Shown: one piece after another, positions 17,809 to 29,110 of the stretch
Layout of the letters: every line of letters begins with the position of its first letter
How positions within the stretch are numbered: position 1 is the stretch's first letter
Source of the DNA: Chara braunii
Lineage: Eukaryota > Streptophyta > Charophyceae > Charales > Characeae
Direction: 5' to 3'
Assembly (NCBI GenBank): GCA_003427395.1
Contig: BFEA01000067.1
Location: forward strand, 3,820,749-3,867,974
Length of the DNA stretch: 47,226 nucleotides
Notes under the pieces: generated by a model
The model's input: the letters and a program-made list of their open reading frames with translations, nothing else
Told to the model about the DNA's origin: nothing
The model's database searches: none
Program-made: the position numbers and the translations under genes

Positions 17809-19540
17809 TTGTTGAAAGATGAGGGGATCAAAACGTGGGTAACAGATCAAATGAAGGATTGGAACCAAGCAAAAAAACTGTTCCAGAATGACGCAGACTG
17901 GGCAGAGGGAGGGATCAAGATAGTGCGGTCTGCTTTAATGAACTTTTCACGGATGAAAGCGGCCAATAAATCTTGGAAGGAAAAACAACTGAAACAAATG
18001 ATAGCCCAAGCAGAAGAAAACATGGGAAAAGACCCCTTTTCAGACTATTATTGGTCAAAAAAAAGGCGAGTGGCACTATTGGAGATCGAAGCCCTAGAGA
18101 TACAGGCCCAAGCCGATTGGTTGGAATGGTTGAATATCCGGGGAATTGTAGGTTATGATAGAATGACAAAAATGTCATTCAGAACTTTGTTACTAAGACA
18201 ATCTAGAGGCTTAATTAGAGAATTAGCCCACCCGTTCTTAATTGAGCAAGAGAATGCTTCAGATACGAAAACAATGTGTCAGTTTGCATTTGAATACTTC
18301 AGTGACATAGTTTCCACAAGAAGGGCCTATGATAACCCTGACTCGGACCTCTCAGAGGGAAACTCATTTTGGGACTTATCCAAAACTCAACTCCCAGCTG
18401 GGGCAACACAAACACTAGAGAACCCATTCACGGTGACGGAACTGCAAATAGCAGCCAAGAGAATGGCAAAAGGAAAATGCCCCCGAACAGATGGACTCCC
18501 GGTAGAACTCTTCACAGAATGTTGGGAGGGTTTTAGTCATTTTTTGAGCGAGGTATATAATAATATAAGAGACACAGGGGGGCTTCCCGAAGGCTTTCGA
18601 AAGGGATATATCTCGCTACTATACAAAAAGGGCAATAAATCGGAAGTACGTAACTACCGTCCAATATCAGTACTAAATGTAGTTTATAAAATATTGGCAA
18701 AAGCATAAGCTATAAGGCTGGCTGAGTTTCTACCTACCCTGATAGGCCCAGAGCAAGGGGCTTTCGTTAAGGGCCGGACGATTTTTGATAATATAATGAC
18801 CACCCTACAAGGTTATAGCCGCGGAGAAATGAGAAATTGCGGTCCTTCTCCTAGATATGGAGAAGGCTTATGATAAAGTAGGATGGCCTTTTGTCCTAAC
18901 AACGCTCAAGAGAACGGGGTTTGGGCCACAATTTATTAGATGCGTGAAAGCAATGTATGTTGAAGCCCCATCTGCGGTTTTAGTGAATGGGAGGCTATCA
19001 AAAGAATTTAAATTAACGCGTTCACTAAGGCAAGGGTGCCCACTGGCCCCCCTGCTGTTCGTGATCTAGTGGGAGGTAGTGCTAGATAATATAAGACTAA
19101 ACCCAAGGATCAGAGGACTTGACCTCTCCCCAACAATTCATTGGAAGGGGGGTGCAATAGCGGACGACTTGACAGTAGCCTGTGTGAATGATGAGGCTTC
19201 CCTACAGGAACTAAGACAGGTATTAGATCAGTACTGCTTGTTATCAGAAGCTACAATAAACTGGGATAAATCAGTAGTTCTTCTTCCCTCCCCTTATACA
19301 TTATGTGTAAATTAGGGTCTCAGACAAGTGCCTGCAGAAGACTCAGAAAGACTACTGAGCATTCAAGTTTCTTTCTCAAATTGCGCAGGAACACAGGACA
19401 AGATTCTACTAGATAAAGTGAGTGCAAGAGTGCACGGCTGGGCAAGAAATTACAAACTCTCCTTGTTTGGCCGAGCCCTGGTGCTTACAGCAGCGGCCTT
19501 TTCTATCCTGGTTTCCGTTGACGGTACATTGGCTGGGTGA
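17809..19540 (+). pseudogene. LINE ORF2 reverse transcriptase domain, broken
   Basis: An uninterrupted 299-residue piece (17809-18708) ends in the RT motifs TDGLPVELF and NYRPISVLNVVYKILAKA. A stop follows, then AEFLPTLIGPEQGAFVKGR in the same frame. A frameshift near 18840 leads to LLDMEKAYDKVGWPF (motif A Asp) and LRQGCPLAPLLFVI (motif B). After a stop at about 19068 comes AIADDLTVACVN, where motif C reads IADD instead of the usual YADD or FADD. Another stop lies near 19313. The order and motifs are those of plant L1 reverse transcriptases. Confidence 0.9.
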
Positions 19541-21228
19541 TAAGGCATATTCTAATATTAAGAGGATAGCGGCTCGTTATTTATGGAAACCCTCGGCGAA
19601 GCTGGATGATGGATTTATTATTAAAGCTGCCCGGGATACAATCTGCTTGCCAATATCTGAAGGAGGTTAAGCCTGCTCGATCCAAGGGACCAGAATATTG
19701 CTCTATTGACAAAATGGCTGATTCAAGCAATGTTCAGTCCGGAACGCAAGCAGTGGATGTTATTAGCAGAGTACATCTTAATGAAGGAATGGGCATTGCC
19801 GGATGGTGAAAGCGTCTGGGTATGCATTGTCCAGACGAACCTGGCACAGCGTAGACTGCATTCAAGACTTTGGTCCGAAATTTTGAAGGCGTGGTGCAAG
19901 GTTGAACCAAGCAGACTGAAGGACCCCACTACGAAAATAGAAATACAAAATCAATGTCTGTTTGACAATGATTTGATTTGTCAATCCACCGGTCAGCCAT
20001 TTACAACAACGTGTGGACCGGGTCATTTTGCTAAATCGTGGATGGAGAAAGGGGTTTACCTCATCAGCCACATCTGGGATGAGGGGAGGCAGGACTGGCT
20101 ACAACTAACGGAGGTGAGAAAGAAACTTTCGAGACTGCACAAGGTGGAGGAGCACTACCAGTCTTTATTAAATGCAGTCCCTTCTCAATGGAGGAACCTA
20201 CTGAAAGAGGAGTCTAAGTACACGGTAGGCACTTGGTTAGAACATCCAGAGGACAATAACAGAGTAGTGAGGGTTCTGGATCCGGATTGGAGTCAGGGGA
20301 TGAGAGTGGAACAGTGGAGAGGGGAAGGGCCTAGGACAGTGATGACCCCACTCACATTTGAACTAGAGACAACAGTGACCACCACAAGCACTCTTCCGGA
20401 AGCAAGAGTCTGGGAGGGACGGCATGGTGAGAGAAAATTGATGAAGCTATTGAAGGGAAGTCCGTCGGACTATTTAGTCGAACCCCTACTCTATGGATGG
20501 AAAGAAGGAGCGGATAAGAAACCCCCTCTATGTTGGTACACTACTAAAGTAGGGGTAGCTCAGCGACGTCAGAAGAGAGTGACACCTAGGTATATAGTTG
20601 AGCGTAGGTTTCAAAAGATCCATGGGACGAATAAGCCCCCACCTGACTACCAGGAACTGTGGAAACGATTGAGAAAACTCCCATCTCGCAGACAGGCAAA
20701 CCTAATGTGGACTCAGTCGATGGGCCTGACCCCGTCTGCCCTATGGTTACAGTCCAGGGGGATGGAGTTGAGTCTAACATGTTCTAGGTGTAAATGGGGA
20801 TGAGAGTCAACGAAACATGTGTGGTTATTCTGCCCGTTAGCAGACGAAATATGACTCTTGTGGAAAACCATCTGGGACGCTAGGGCGGGTCAGAGTTGGG
20901 AGTGGGATGATGACTGAATTCTGTATGCAAAGCCTCCAGGTAAAGGAAAATGGAACGAGCAGTGGGGCTATGTAGTGTTGGTCTGTAGGGGGATAGTAAT
21001 GGAGAAGAACAGATTTCAATGCAATAGCAGATGGGGATGATCAAGCAAATGTTGAGACAAACCATTCTGGCGGATTGGAAGAGAGTCAGACTAAGAGCAA
21101 GGGGAGGCATTTCGTGGTTCAGGAAAGTCTGGGGAGCAAAAAATGGTTTTGTGGCATTGACAGAGGAAGGCAAGCTGTTATTTTCAGATTGGCTTACAGA
21201 AGGTTTGTTTGGCCTCCTAGAGGAATGA
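19541..21228 (+). pseudogene. LINE ORF2 C-terminal region with zinc-binding RT-associated domain, broken
   Basis: In a shifted frame from about 19520, WKPSAKLDDGFIIKAARDTI then LPISEGG match the region after the RT thumb. A shift near 19670 leads into a 365-residue open part (19706-20803). It ends LTCSRCKWG, then a stop, then ESTKHVWLFCPLADEI, giving the C-C-H-C pattern of the zinc-binding domain found at the C-terminus of plant L1 ORF2. The last recognisable piece is 21031-21228 (DWKRVRLRARGGISWFRKVW). Confidence 0.8.
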
Positions 21229-21460
21229 TTACTGTAGCAGATGAAACACGCTAGGCTCTTATAGCTAGCCCTTTTACTCTGAGCTTCAAGGTTATCTTTT
21301 TTTGGAAAGCACGTCAGAAAGGGATGCTGGACCCGGTTTCCAGCAGCTAGGTTCTTTACTGTCGATTCGAGCATGGCTCGTAAGCGAAACTGGCTGAGGC
21401 TGCCAGGATAACTCCGGGTCGAATTGTGAGGTCCCCGGCCTCTTTACTTATGTTGTTTGT

Positions 21461-21466
21461 AATAAA
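21461..21466 (+). promoter_or_regulatory. Polyadenylation signal AATAAA of the LINE
   Basis: AATAAA lies 15 bases before the start of the A tail, as expected for a polyadenylated LINE transcript. Confidence 0.75.
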
Positions 21467-21480
21467 TGTCTCATGCTTTC

Positions 21481-21481
<1 letters not shown>

Positions 21482-21530
<49 letters not shown>
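21482..21530 (+). repeat. 49-A tail of the LINE
   Basis: A pure A run marking the 3' end of the retrotransposed copy. A pure tail this long suggests the insertion is not old, or that the length is set by slippage. Confidence 0.95.
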
Positions 21531-21533
<3 letters not shown>

Positions 21534-21648
21534 CAATCTCGATTTCCTGCACATTTCCATAAACTCATTCAGATTCAGGCCTTCGATCCGATCCTCTTTG
21601 CTAGTGGGACCACGCCCCTGCTCTGTACACCATTCTCAAGGCATACTC

Positions 21649-21765
21649 ACACGAGGCCCTCGATATTTCAAAATGGCGAAATGAGCGGTCAGACCGAGTC
21701 CTTGCGAATGGAGGACTCGATCTGGCCGCTCATTTTGCGTTTTTGCGGTTTTGAGGGTCTCGTGT
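21649..21765. mobile_element. Fold-back element, 50-bp arms
   Basis: The left arm ACACGAGGCCCTCG, through AAAATGAGCGG-like sequence, pairs with a right arm whose reverse complement begins ACGAGACCCTCAAAACCGCA and ends GAGCGGCCAGATCGAGTCC. The arms nearly meet at AATG. It is adjacent to the SINE-like copy 2. Confidence 0.75.
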
Positions 21766-21774
21766 CAGTGGCAT

Positions 21775-21866
21775 GCCCCGCAACAACCAGCTAAGTCTGA
21801 CTGAAATCGTCTTTCGTTTCTTCTTCAGCAGGACTTGAACCGTGATCTGTACACCACTCAGTCACA
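21775..21866 (-). mobile_element. SINE-like repeat copy 2 (empty site for the MITE)
   Basis: On the minus strand: GACTGAGTGGTG (A-box-like), GGTTCAAGTCC (B-box-like), TGCTGAAGAAGAAACG, then CTTAGCTGGTTGTTGCGGGG. It matches 13167-13385 but has a single CTAAG (21791-21795) and no MITE. An imperfect outer inverted repeat (AGTCTGACTGAAATCG / CATTTCAGTCAGGTCT, 21795-21900) surrounds its core. Confidence 0.5.
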
Positions 21867-21900
21867 GAGGAGGTCCGCCGTGGACATTTCAGTCAGGTCT

Positions 21901-22439
21901 GATAGGAACTCCCTCTAACTTTGCCCGTCACACCTCGCATGTTTTTTCTGGGGGGGAGAGATTTCGTCGGTACCCCACAAAAAGATGGGAATACACACTA
22001 TACCCAGTCCCAGAGCCAACTTTCACCTATGTCCGACCCCAGTTGGAAATTATTTGCATGCCCAGAACTGAGGTGGACCCAGGTTGGACAAATTGTAGTT
22101 ATAACCAACTACCAGAATGCACGAATTATGGAATACCCAGGCAAAATTGTGGGCATAGCCTGCTGTAGCTGTTTGATTACCTCGCCCAAACATGCAGTCC
22201 GACCCTCCTGTTACCTGTATATCAAGCCTGCCGTGCCCGGCGGTACCAGTAGCTGGAGGGGCTGGGGTAACCAGTAGGGGAAAAAAAAAAAAAACTAAAG
22301 ACAAGCAACCATGCTAGGGACCTGAATGCACTCGAACATTCCCCCCCCCAAAAAAAAGAAAAAAATAATAATAATAACGGAAAAAAAAGAAAGAAAGAAA
22401 GAATGCACTCGAATACATTATCCAAAGTGCAAATATGAG
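21901..22439. other. No feature recognised
   Basis: About 540 bases with several A-rich runs (22278-22400). The short frames show no family resemblance. Confidence 0.5.
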
Positions 22440-24430
22440 CATGCCCTTTGCACCTCGCCGACCAGCATATGACTGAACCAATCATCTTTAGCTCAAGGTT
22501 CAACCTGCCCCTTCTTACCACAAGTTTATTATTAGTTAATATTCTTTTCAGTTTGTGATAGGCTATAGTCAGACCACCCAAACTTATGAAACAATGTCTG
22601 ACTAGCCTGTTCATAGATAAAATAATAGTAAAACATAACCAAGTTATAACATTTTGGTTCCAACACGCGTGTGGCATTGGACCAAGACCACCCAAACTTA
22701 TGGAACATGTCTGGTTTTCTGTTTAAATTATTTCCTTAAACCACCAGTACCTTCCCCAGTGTTGGGAAAATACGAGATGCTGGTCAGTACCCGAAGTTTT
22801 CGGGGTTTGGACACAGGGTCGGCGATGTCCCAAAAATCGTATTTTTCTTTTGCCCGTGCACGAAAGAAAATTGAAAAAAAAAAGGTTTTTGTACTGCAAT
22901 GATGTCGGGCAGGGTAGTCCAGGAGGCCGAGCTCACAGTATTGAATGCATCTTACAACAAAGACGGTCACATTCAGAACTTGCTGTTTTCATTTTTTTAT
23001 TTCTCTTTTGTTTGTTATGTGCCCCCTGCCAACGAGGCAGGGCGGAATCCGTGATCTGCTCTAGCTGTGTTTCCTCAGATGATTGTCAGGGTCATGTATC
23101 CAGCCGTTTTCAAGGCCGAATCCGTGTTTTCGTTTTTTTTTTCTTGTTTTCTTTTTCTGGAATCTAACAATCTGACTCTGCGATCTGCTTGAGTTGTGTT
23201 CCCTCAGAGGATTGTAACCCTGATCACACTGACACTTACGAGAATGTATCTTGCCATTTTCACGGCCAAATCCCTGGTCCTGTCTTTTTTATTTTATTTT
23301 GAGTTTCTGGAATCTGACAACCTAGCCACGGGGCTGAGATGCCCTCACTGAGGGCACACTCACACTAACACTTTCGGGAATGTATAGAGCTGCAATCACG
23401 TCCAGAGCTTTGTTTCTTTTTCTTGTTTTGTGAGTTTTCACGGCCGCAACTTTTCTTCCTTTTTTTTTTTTTGTTCTTCTCGTGAGAGTACCATAAAGAA
23501 ATGGAGTGAGACCCAGGCTCGACAAAACTCGGAGCGCAGTGAAAATCAGGGACGGCAAAAACAGGCTCGGAGGTACTGGTGGTTTAATGGTAAAGTAGGA
23601 AGAGGTTGAGCCACCCAAACTTATGGAACATGCTCAAACCCCCTCGTTCAAAACCAAAAAAAACTGAGAAGCCCAAAATAAGTAAGGCAACCAAGCCACC
23701 CAAACTTTTGGGACGATACTTGGCCCCAAAAAAGTCAACCACAGACAACCCTTGCAAGTCAGAGTAACCATACCACCCAAACTTATGAAACATGTCTGGT
23801 TCTCCAAGCAATTCAAAAATAAACAGCACTGGGCCTCCCCAAACTTATGGAGACTTGCCCAACCTTTGGTTGACCCAGTAAAGCAATATTGTCTTCCTTC
23901 CATCCTTCCCCCAGATGCAATCCCACAATCTGCTTTCAGCCAAACAAGAAAACTGAAATTGACATTGCATACTCATCCGTTTACTTGATCTTGATTATGT
24001 CTCGAAAGTCAAACTGAAAGTCAAAGTAGGGATGCACATAACATACTCAGCCAATCATTAACAAGAAGTATAACTAGGGGTTATAACTGGTTTATAAAAG
24101 GAGATGAAGGGTTACCTCTGAGTTCCCTGTCTCCAAAACTCCGAGTCCACCTGAGTTCCGGCAGAGCTCCCGCAATCGGTGGGCCGACCCCCCACAAAGT
24201 CTTGATGCGGTCCTACGGGTCGCAATCCTGCCTGCCGCCTTCCTCTTAGAACCAATAGACTAGAGTTAGAGTAAGAAAGACAGGAAAAGAAGACATTAAG
24301 TCTCTCATGTACAAGGGAGGTGCGCTCAGACTCGCAGGAGAGGATCTTGATACCTTCAATCGCATGAGGTCCCTTGCAATGATGGTCAAAGGTACGCCGC
24401 AACTTGATCAACTGCAGTCAAACCCCCGAC
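22440..24430. repeat. Hairpin-array repeat, copy A (split by a TTAA element)
   Basis: This region is homologous to 44940-46500 with landmarks in the same order, including TAGCCTGTTC.TAGATAAA, GGTTCCAACA, CCCCTCGTTCA, ATCTGCTTTCAG and CGGCAGAGCTCCCGCAATCG. It holds modules in which CACCCAAACTTATGGAACAT sits between complementary arms at 22474-22502, 22566-22604, 23606-23637, 23691-23723, 23766-23801 and 23830-23861. Copy B lacks the 850-bp insertion present here at 22736-23587. It is probably part of a large LTR; no protein is encoded. Confidence 0.8.
22736..23587 (+). mobile_element. piggyBac-like non-autonomous element, long copy 1
   Basis: TTAA at 22736-22739 and 23584-23587 flank an 844-bp body with 13-bp terminal inverted repeats ACCACCAGTACCT. 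The body has about three degenerate internal repeats (GATCTGCTCTAGCTGTGTTT and GATCTGCTTGAGTTGTGTTC types) and T-rich runs but no transposase. The TTAA duplication suggests mobilisation by a piggyBac-type transposase; the TIR sequence itself does not prove this. Confidence 0.8.
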
Positions 24431-26200
24431 CGTTGACTCCTAGACGATCCTACAGTCTGCAACGATGAAATCCTCTAAGGGGGAATACAACCACCTTGCT
24501 GATTCCCGTTGTCCGAATCCACCGACCACAACCTAAGACACGACTATGGTTCAAAAACACATCCCTCCCCTCCTGTGACCCACTCCTTGCTTCGTCGCTC
24601 TTACGAAATGGTCAATACCCAGTCAATCAAATGAATATGCAGTTCCACGGTCCGCGTTTTAACTTCCCCGTGTGAACAGCGTACCGATCGGTAGGTAGCC
24701 TGCAACTTCTACAACTTTACTCCTCACTTCTCCAGTTAGCAGAAAAACACCTTACAAGCAACGGGGTACGCCTACAGCCTCGCAGCCCATTCTGCAGCCC
24801 CTTCGCCCAACTGGCTACACGAACTATTAACTGGTAGCTACGCTTCCAGTTCTGCAGTTGGTCATACTCGAGCACAAACGACTGATAGTATATAAGTGGC
24901 GCACTCATCAGCAGGCGGCCCTGCGACCCCACGACCGGACTCGTGCAACGCACACCGCAAGATGGCTGCTTATTGGCTTTACTAGGTAAGTCTCTGTGCC
25001 ACAATTCGTCCCTCGTCACTTTTATTAGTAAGGTGGATAACATGCTGGTCAAACAATTAGACTCCTAACATGTGCAGCTCGTTCCCCATGACCACGTACC
25101 CCCAAACGAGCAGCACACTTGCTGACATACAACCTCTTTACTCCGCTCTTCACTGTTTTGCTCCTCAGGGTGAGTTGCATGTAAATACACGGCCCCTCTG
25201 CTCGGTTCTTTCTTGCCTTCCTCCCGTTACTGCCCTCCCCGATGCATTCGGCTAGAATCTCGATAGCAGGCATAGGAACGAGCTCAAGGCAAGCGGGCAC
25301 GGGTCACACCCCACCACCTGCCACTCGTGCTAAGCGAGAATGAATCTTCCCGGAAAGGTGGGAAGAAACATTGCGATGATGGAATTCACACAACGCGAAG
25401 GCCCCGTATGTCCAACTCGTGCGCATCAACAATTCTCACGGTAAGTATAACCCTTTTTTTCTCCTTTGCACGCCCACGCACCAAACCTCGATGTCACGCC
25501 TGCTCCAACATACGTAGGATAGGAACGTGAAAATGAGCAGGAATCTTCCGCCAGAAAATAAAAAGATTCGTTGCTACTTTCACAGTTGTTGCCACTCCAC
25601 GCTTGACCCTCTCTACACTGCGCAACCTCTACCATTGAGCCTGGCCAGCTCGTTGCTCAAAGGTGAAATATGAAGTTGCCCTCAAATTCGTCGTACCTTC
25701 GAACCTCGAATTTGAACCTTCGTTCACCCGTTATTACTAAGAAACGGGCGAGATATGACTTACTTCCCCTTCCATATCTCACTCACTCGACGCCTTCGTG
25801 CAATAATTTCCTCTACTACTAACACCCACTGGCATCCCACTAATTTATCTTTAAAGCTAACCCCACTACTGAAATCGTCTTACCTAAAAACCGTAGTTTA
25901 GTAGATCTTTACTCGACTTGATTCCATCAAGGATCGAGCTAAATCTCGATCCTACACTCTCGCGTTTCCCTCTTCCGCTGTAGCCCTGCGCGACCTCTAT
26001 CTCTCCACTTTTTTTCCTTTCTACCTTTGTCGCCCTCGTCGGGTTGACGTCATCTTCCCCCGTCCCCCCGCAGTATTCAGCGCAACCTGGCCAGCTTCCC
26101 TTTTCCTTCCCGATAGCGCAACCTTCGACAAATACGCAACGTTAACACTGACGAAGCAAAATCTGATGGGAAAAAATAAACAGACCGTCTGGGCTCTCTC
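24431..26200. repeat. LTR-like non-coding region, related to about 34600-36300
   Basis: C/T-rich sequence with scattered inverted repeats and no coding frame. It shares the module GATTYCATCRAGRATCG with 35052-35081 and 35650-35675. One module at 25912-25938 pairs CTCGACTTGAT with ATCAAG and TCGAG. A second hairpin, CCCGTT / AACGGG, is at 25727-25748. Confidence 0.45.
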
Positions 26201-26900
26201 TCGTCGTTATGCGTTTCACCCTTATGCAAGGGTTGTTCTAATCTTCTCTATATCGTTCCTATTTTAACGGATGTCCTAAAGGACTTCGTGGGACCAGGCC
26301 CCATGACATTTCCCTGGAGGCTACTAGGCACTCTCCGGATCTAAGCTCCCTTTCCGCCATTTACCGCCCTTGGGTATATCGATTGGGCTGGGCCGGCCGG
26401 TACGATCACTGGTACCAGTCTCAGGCCCCCCTATCGGTGGGCCCTAGGCCAGCCACGTCCAGGCAAAGTTCCCAACCTTCGGGACAGACAATCTGCAGCG
26501 TCTGGGGCGCGACCTGTTGCGACTTGTAACGCGCGTCTAGGCGAAGCGGATCTCGAAGCAAGTCTCAGCGGTGGTAGCAGTCACTCAACTAAGGACTTCA
26601 AGGCCTGGCACGGAAAAGGGTTTCATTTGACTCGCGGCCAGCCACAGCGTATGTTGCGGTCTCTCTCTAGCGCCCCGGGCAGCTAGCTGTTCACCGTCTT
26701 CTGAGCCCTATGTGGCATGCCCACGCCTAAGCCTCTCCCAACAGATCATGGTCGGTGCCCACCACCGACTCGTAAGCACGCTATACTCCTTGGCCCTGAT
26801 ACGTTGCCCGACCACAATGGAACAAGCATAAATTATAAGTAAAAATAACGACCGCAAGAATTATGAAAAACAGAATCATATGGCGAGGCGTAGACAAAAG
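26201..26900. other. Structured non-coding DNA, no gene recognised
   Basis: Several short hairpins are visible (GGATGTCC / GGACTTC near 26270, GGTACGATCACTGGTACC near 26399, GTCGGTGCCCACCACCGAC near 26751). It is probably LTR-derived. Confidence 0.4.
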
Positions 26901-26904
26901 GATG

Positions 26905-27950
26905 CTAAGACCGAGGGGATAGCCTCGTCGGGCCCTCAATCCGTTGACCTCTCTCTCTTGCTCCAGTACTCTTGCGTCGTCGCCCGCTTGCCTTGGTCCC
27001 TGAATCCTCCAAATGAAAGTCCGGTACCGTAACCAATAGTGCTAGGCTCAAGTTTAGGTCTAGCTTTGACGGATACCTAAATAAACGGATACTGCGCGAA
27101 GCATAGATCTGCCAACACTTTTTCAAACATCACATTGTTGTCGACGTCGTCCTCAGCACGTACGCACAAGTCGTAGGCAAGCGCACCAATCAAGAGACGA
27201 AATCCTTTTTAATCCTAATTTAATTAGAAAATACAATCTTGGTCGGCGACCAATGCCGGCCTCACAGTCATCAATAAGAAGAGAGATCACGAGCGTCTTT
27301 AGTCTGCGCGCCTACACACACTCTACTTTAGTCAACCATTCTGTCAGCGTAAACCACAGACACAGCCGCGCCTTCACGTGGTATACTTAAACTTTAAATA
27401 AACTTATTTTCTGTTGCCTGCAAAAAACAGGGCAGATACCCTTGTAAGGGTATTCGCACCGATACCATCACCGCTCGATCTCGATTCCTAAATCTCTCTG
27501 ATGAAAATCCGATGTTGTAACCAATAGGGCTAGGCCCAAAGGCAGGGTTTAGCTTTCGCGGAGACTTAAACAAACCGATACTGCGCGACGCGTAGACCTA
27601 CCGAAACGTTTTCAAACATCACATTGTTGCCGATGTCGTCCTCCGCACGTACGCACAAGTCACAAGCAAGCGCACCAATCCAGAGGCATAATCTTTTTAA
27701 TCCTAGTTTAATTAGAAATAAAAATTGGGCCGACGATCACGCGGGCTCTTCAATCATCAACAAATAAAAATATCACGCGCACCTCAAGTCCGCTCGCCCC
27801 CACCCTCTTTAAACTAGTCAGTCATCCAGTCAACATAGATCATGGACACAGTCGCGACTCGCGTGGTATATTCAAACTTTAAACCAAACTTATTTTTTGT
27901 TGCTTGCAAAAACCAGGGCGGATACCTTCGTAAGGGTATTCGCATCGACA
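26905..27950 (-). repeat. LTR-start-like sequence duplicated in tandem, 486-bp period
   Basis: On the minus strand TGTCGATGCGAATACCC starts at 27950 and TATCGGTGCGAATACCC at about 27464. Both are followed by the same order: CGCCCTGGTTTTTGC, an AATAAGTTT tract, a GACTGACTAG word, then ACTTGTGCGTACGTGC and AACAATGTGATGTTTGAAAA. A third, diverged copy starts at 37253. Each start carries a hairpin between ATACCC and GGGTAT. Confidence 0.75.
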
Positions 27951-28389
27951 GCGAGTTCGTATGTTTCATTTCTTTGGAGAAATGAAAACAGAGCGGAGCT
28001 ACCATGACATACATTCGACCCCTGATGAAGTTTCAAACATTACATCTTTCATCCTTCTGTTCAAGTTCCAACCTCGAGTCGTATGTTTTCCTTTCTATCA
28101 AGAATGTTGTTAAACTTTGCCCATGATTGTTCACTGCTATTGCATCCAACGATGATCGAATATCATCTACCATCCACCATCCTAGTACTAATCCTCTGCC
28201 CGACCCTAACGAGCGAAGAAACTTAGTTTCTGCCATGGCACAAGTCACCGTAGCAAGAACCAAAATTTTGCTTTTTCCATCGGAATTCTCACAACTTGTT
28301 TTCGGATAGTTGTACCGCAAAGCATATAAAAACATGATCCAAATCATATCCGACCATCTTAAAGATAATGTCGAACTTGACTTTTACCT
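27951..28389. other. No gene recognised
   Basis: AT-rich spacer between an LTR-start-like and an LTR-end-like sequence. One perfect hairpin lies at about 27963-27990 (TTTCATTTC / GAAATGAAA). No primer-binding site or polypurine tract was found at its edges. Confidence 0.4.
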
Positions 28390-29110
28390 TGTCGAGCGCA
28401 TCGGCCCCCACTTCAGCGAGGGCCCTCCCGACCGCGTCACGCAGGAGAAACACGGAAAATAAAACAAGGAGACAACTTGGGAACGATGCAAAATAATCCC
28501 GTGAGCCGCCGAGACGGGTGCGGGGTCGCGTCGTTCCTTCGCCGCTCTAGCCGGGTGCGCCAGTTGTACATCCCGTGGTCCCCTACGACAGGATAGGTTC
28601 CCGCGGGGCATAAGCTTGCCTTCCCTAAGGGGCTGTCACCACCCTTAGGGGCGTATCGCTACCGAGCTACCGACTCACGTGCGAAAGCTTTTACATGCAG
28701 TTGTAGAGGTGGGTCGGCCGAGGGCATTTGCTCATTCGCTGTAGTATAGATACCTTTGGTTAACGCCTAGTGAACCCGGGCGTCATCCGTCCATTAGGGC
28801 GCTGATCTCCTAAGAATGAAGTGTACACCGGTCGACTAGGATGGTCTCAACCAAGAGTGAAACCCACAATATCCTAGACCCTTTTACATACAACTCAAAA
28901 GACATTTATAACACCCACATATATTTACATAATAAGGAATCGACCGCAATCGATAGAAAAGTACGTTCAATCTAAACTAACTAACAAAATAGTTCGAATC
29001 ATCATGCAATACATCCAATAGTACAATATCAAAATAAAACCTGACCACCCCGGGTCGAACTCCACAAAAACACTCGTGCAGCCGCCAACAAAGAGTTGGC
29101 TACCGATAAT
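28390..29110 (-). repeat. LTR 3'-end-like region, related to 42415-43230
   Basis: TGTCGAGCGCATCGGCC at 28390 aligns with TGTCGGGCGCATCGGTCC at 42415. The two share, in order, CCGCGTCACGCAGGAG, GTGCGCCAG, CCCCTACGACA, GGCATA, GGCGTATC, GCCGAGGGC, GGTCGACTAGGA and TCGTGCAGCCGCC. On the minus strand these are LTR termini ending CGACA. Here no tRNA-Asp PBS follows, so it may be a 3' or solo LTR end. Confidence 0.6.

Larger units (their letters stand above)
14017..21530 (+). mobile_element. L1-type LINE retrotransposon, degenerate, with poly-A tail
   Basis: The order on one strand is ORF1 with a zinc knuckle, a Nudix-like frame, then apurinic-type endonuclease, reverse transcriptase and a zinc-binding C-terminal domain, an AATAAA signal and a 49-A tail. 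This is the plant L1 layout. The element lies upstream of and divergent from the lipoyl synthase gene. The stops and frameshifts in ORF2 show it cannot now encode a full ORF2. The 5' boundary is set at ORF1 only for lack of a better marker. Confidence 0.9.

Noticed and set aside
21800-21870. A true tRNA gene on the minus strand
   Set aside because: A- and B-box-like words are present, but the spacing is too short for a cloverleaf, the T-stem does not pair and no acceptor stem is formed.
28020-28045. CTGATGA near 28023 as hammerhead core
   Set aside because: No stem II and no following GAAA; surrounding sequence does not pair.
27950-28390. A short LTR element with a 430-bp body between 28390 (LTR end) and 27950 (LTR start)
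   Set aside because: No primer-binding site follows the first LTR end and no polypurine tract precedes the second start. Coincidental juxtaposition of nested fragments is more likely.
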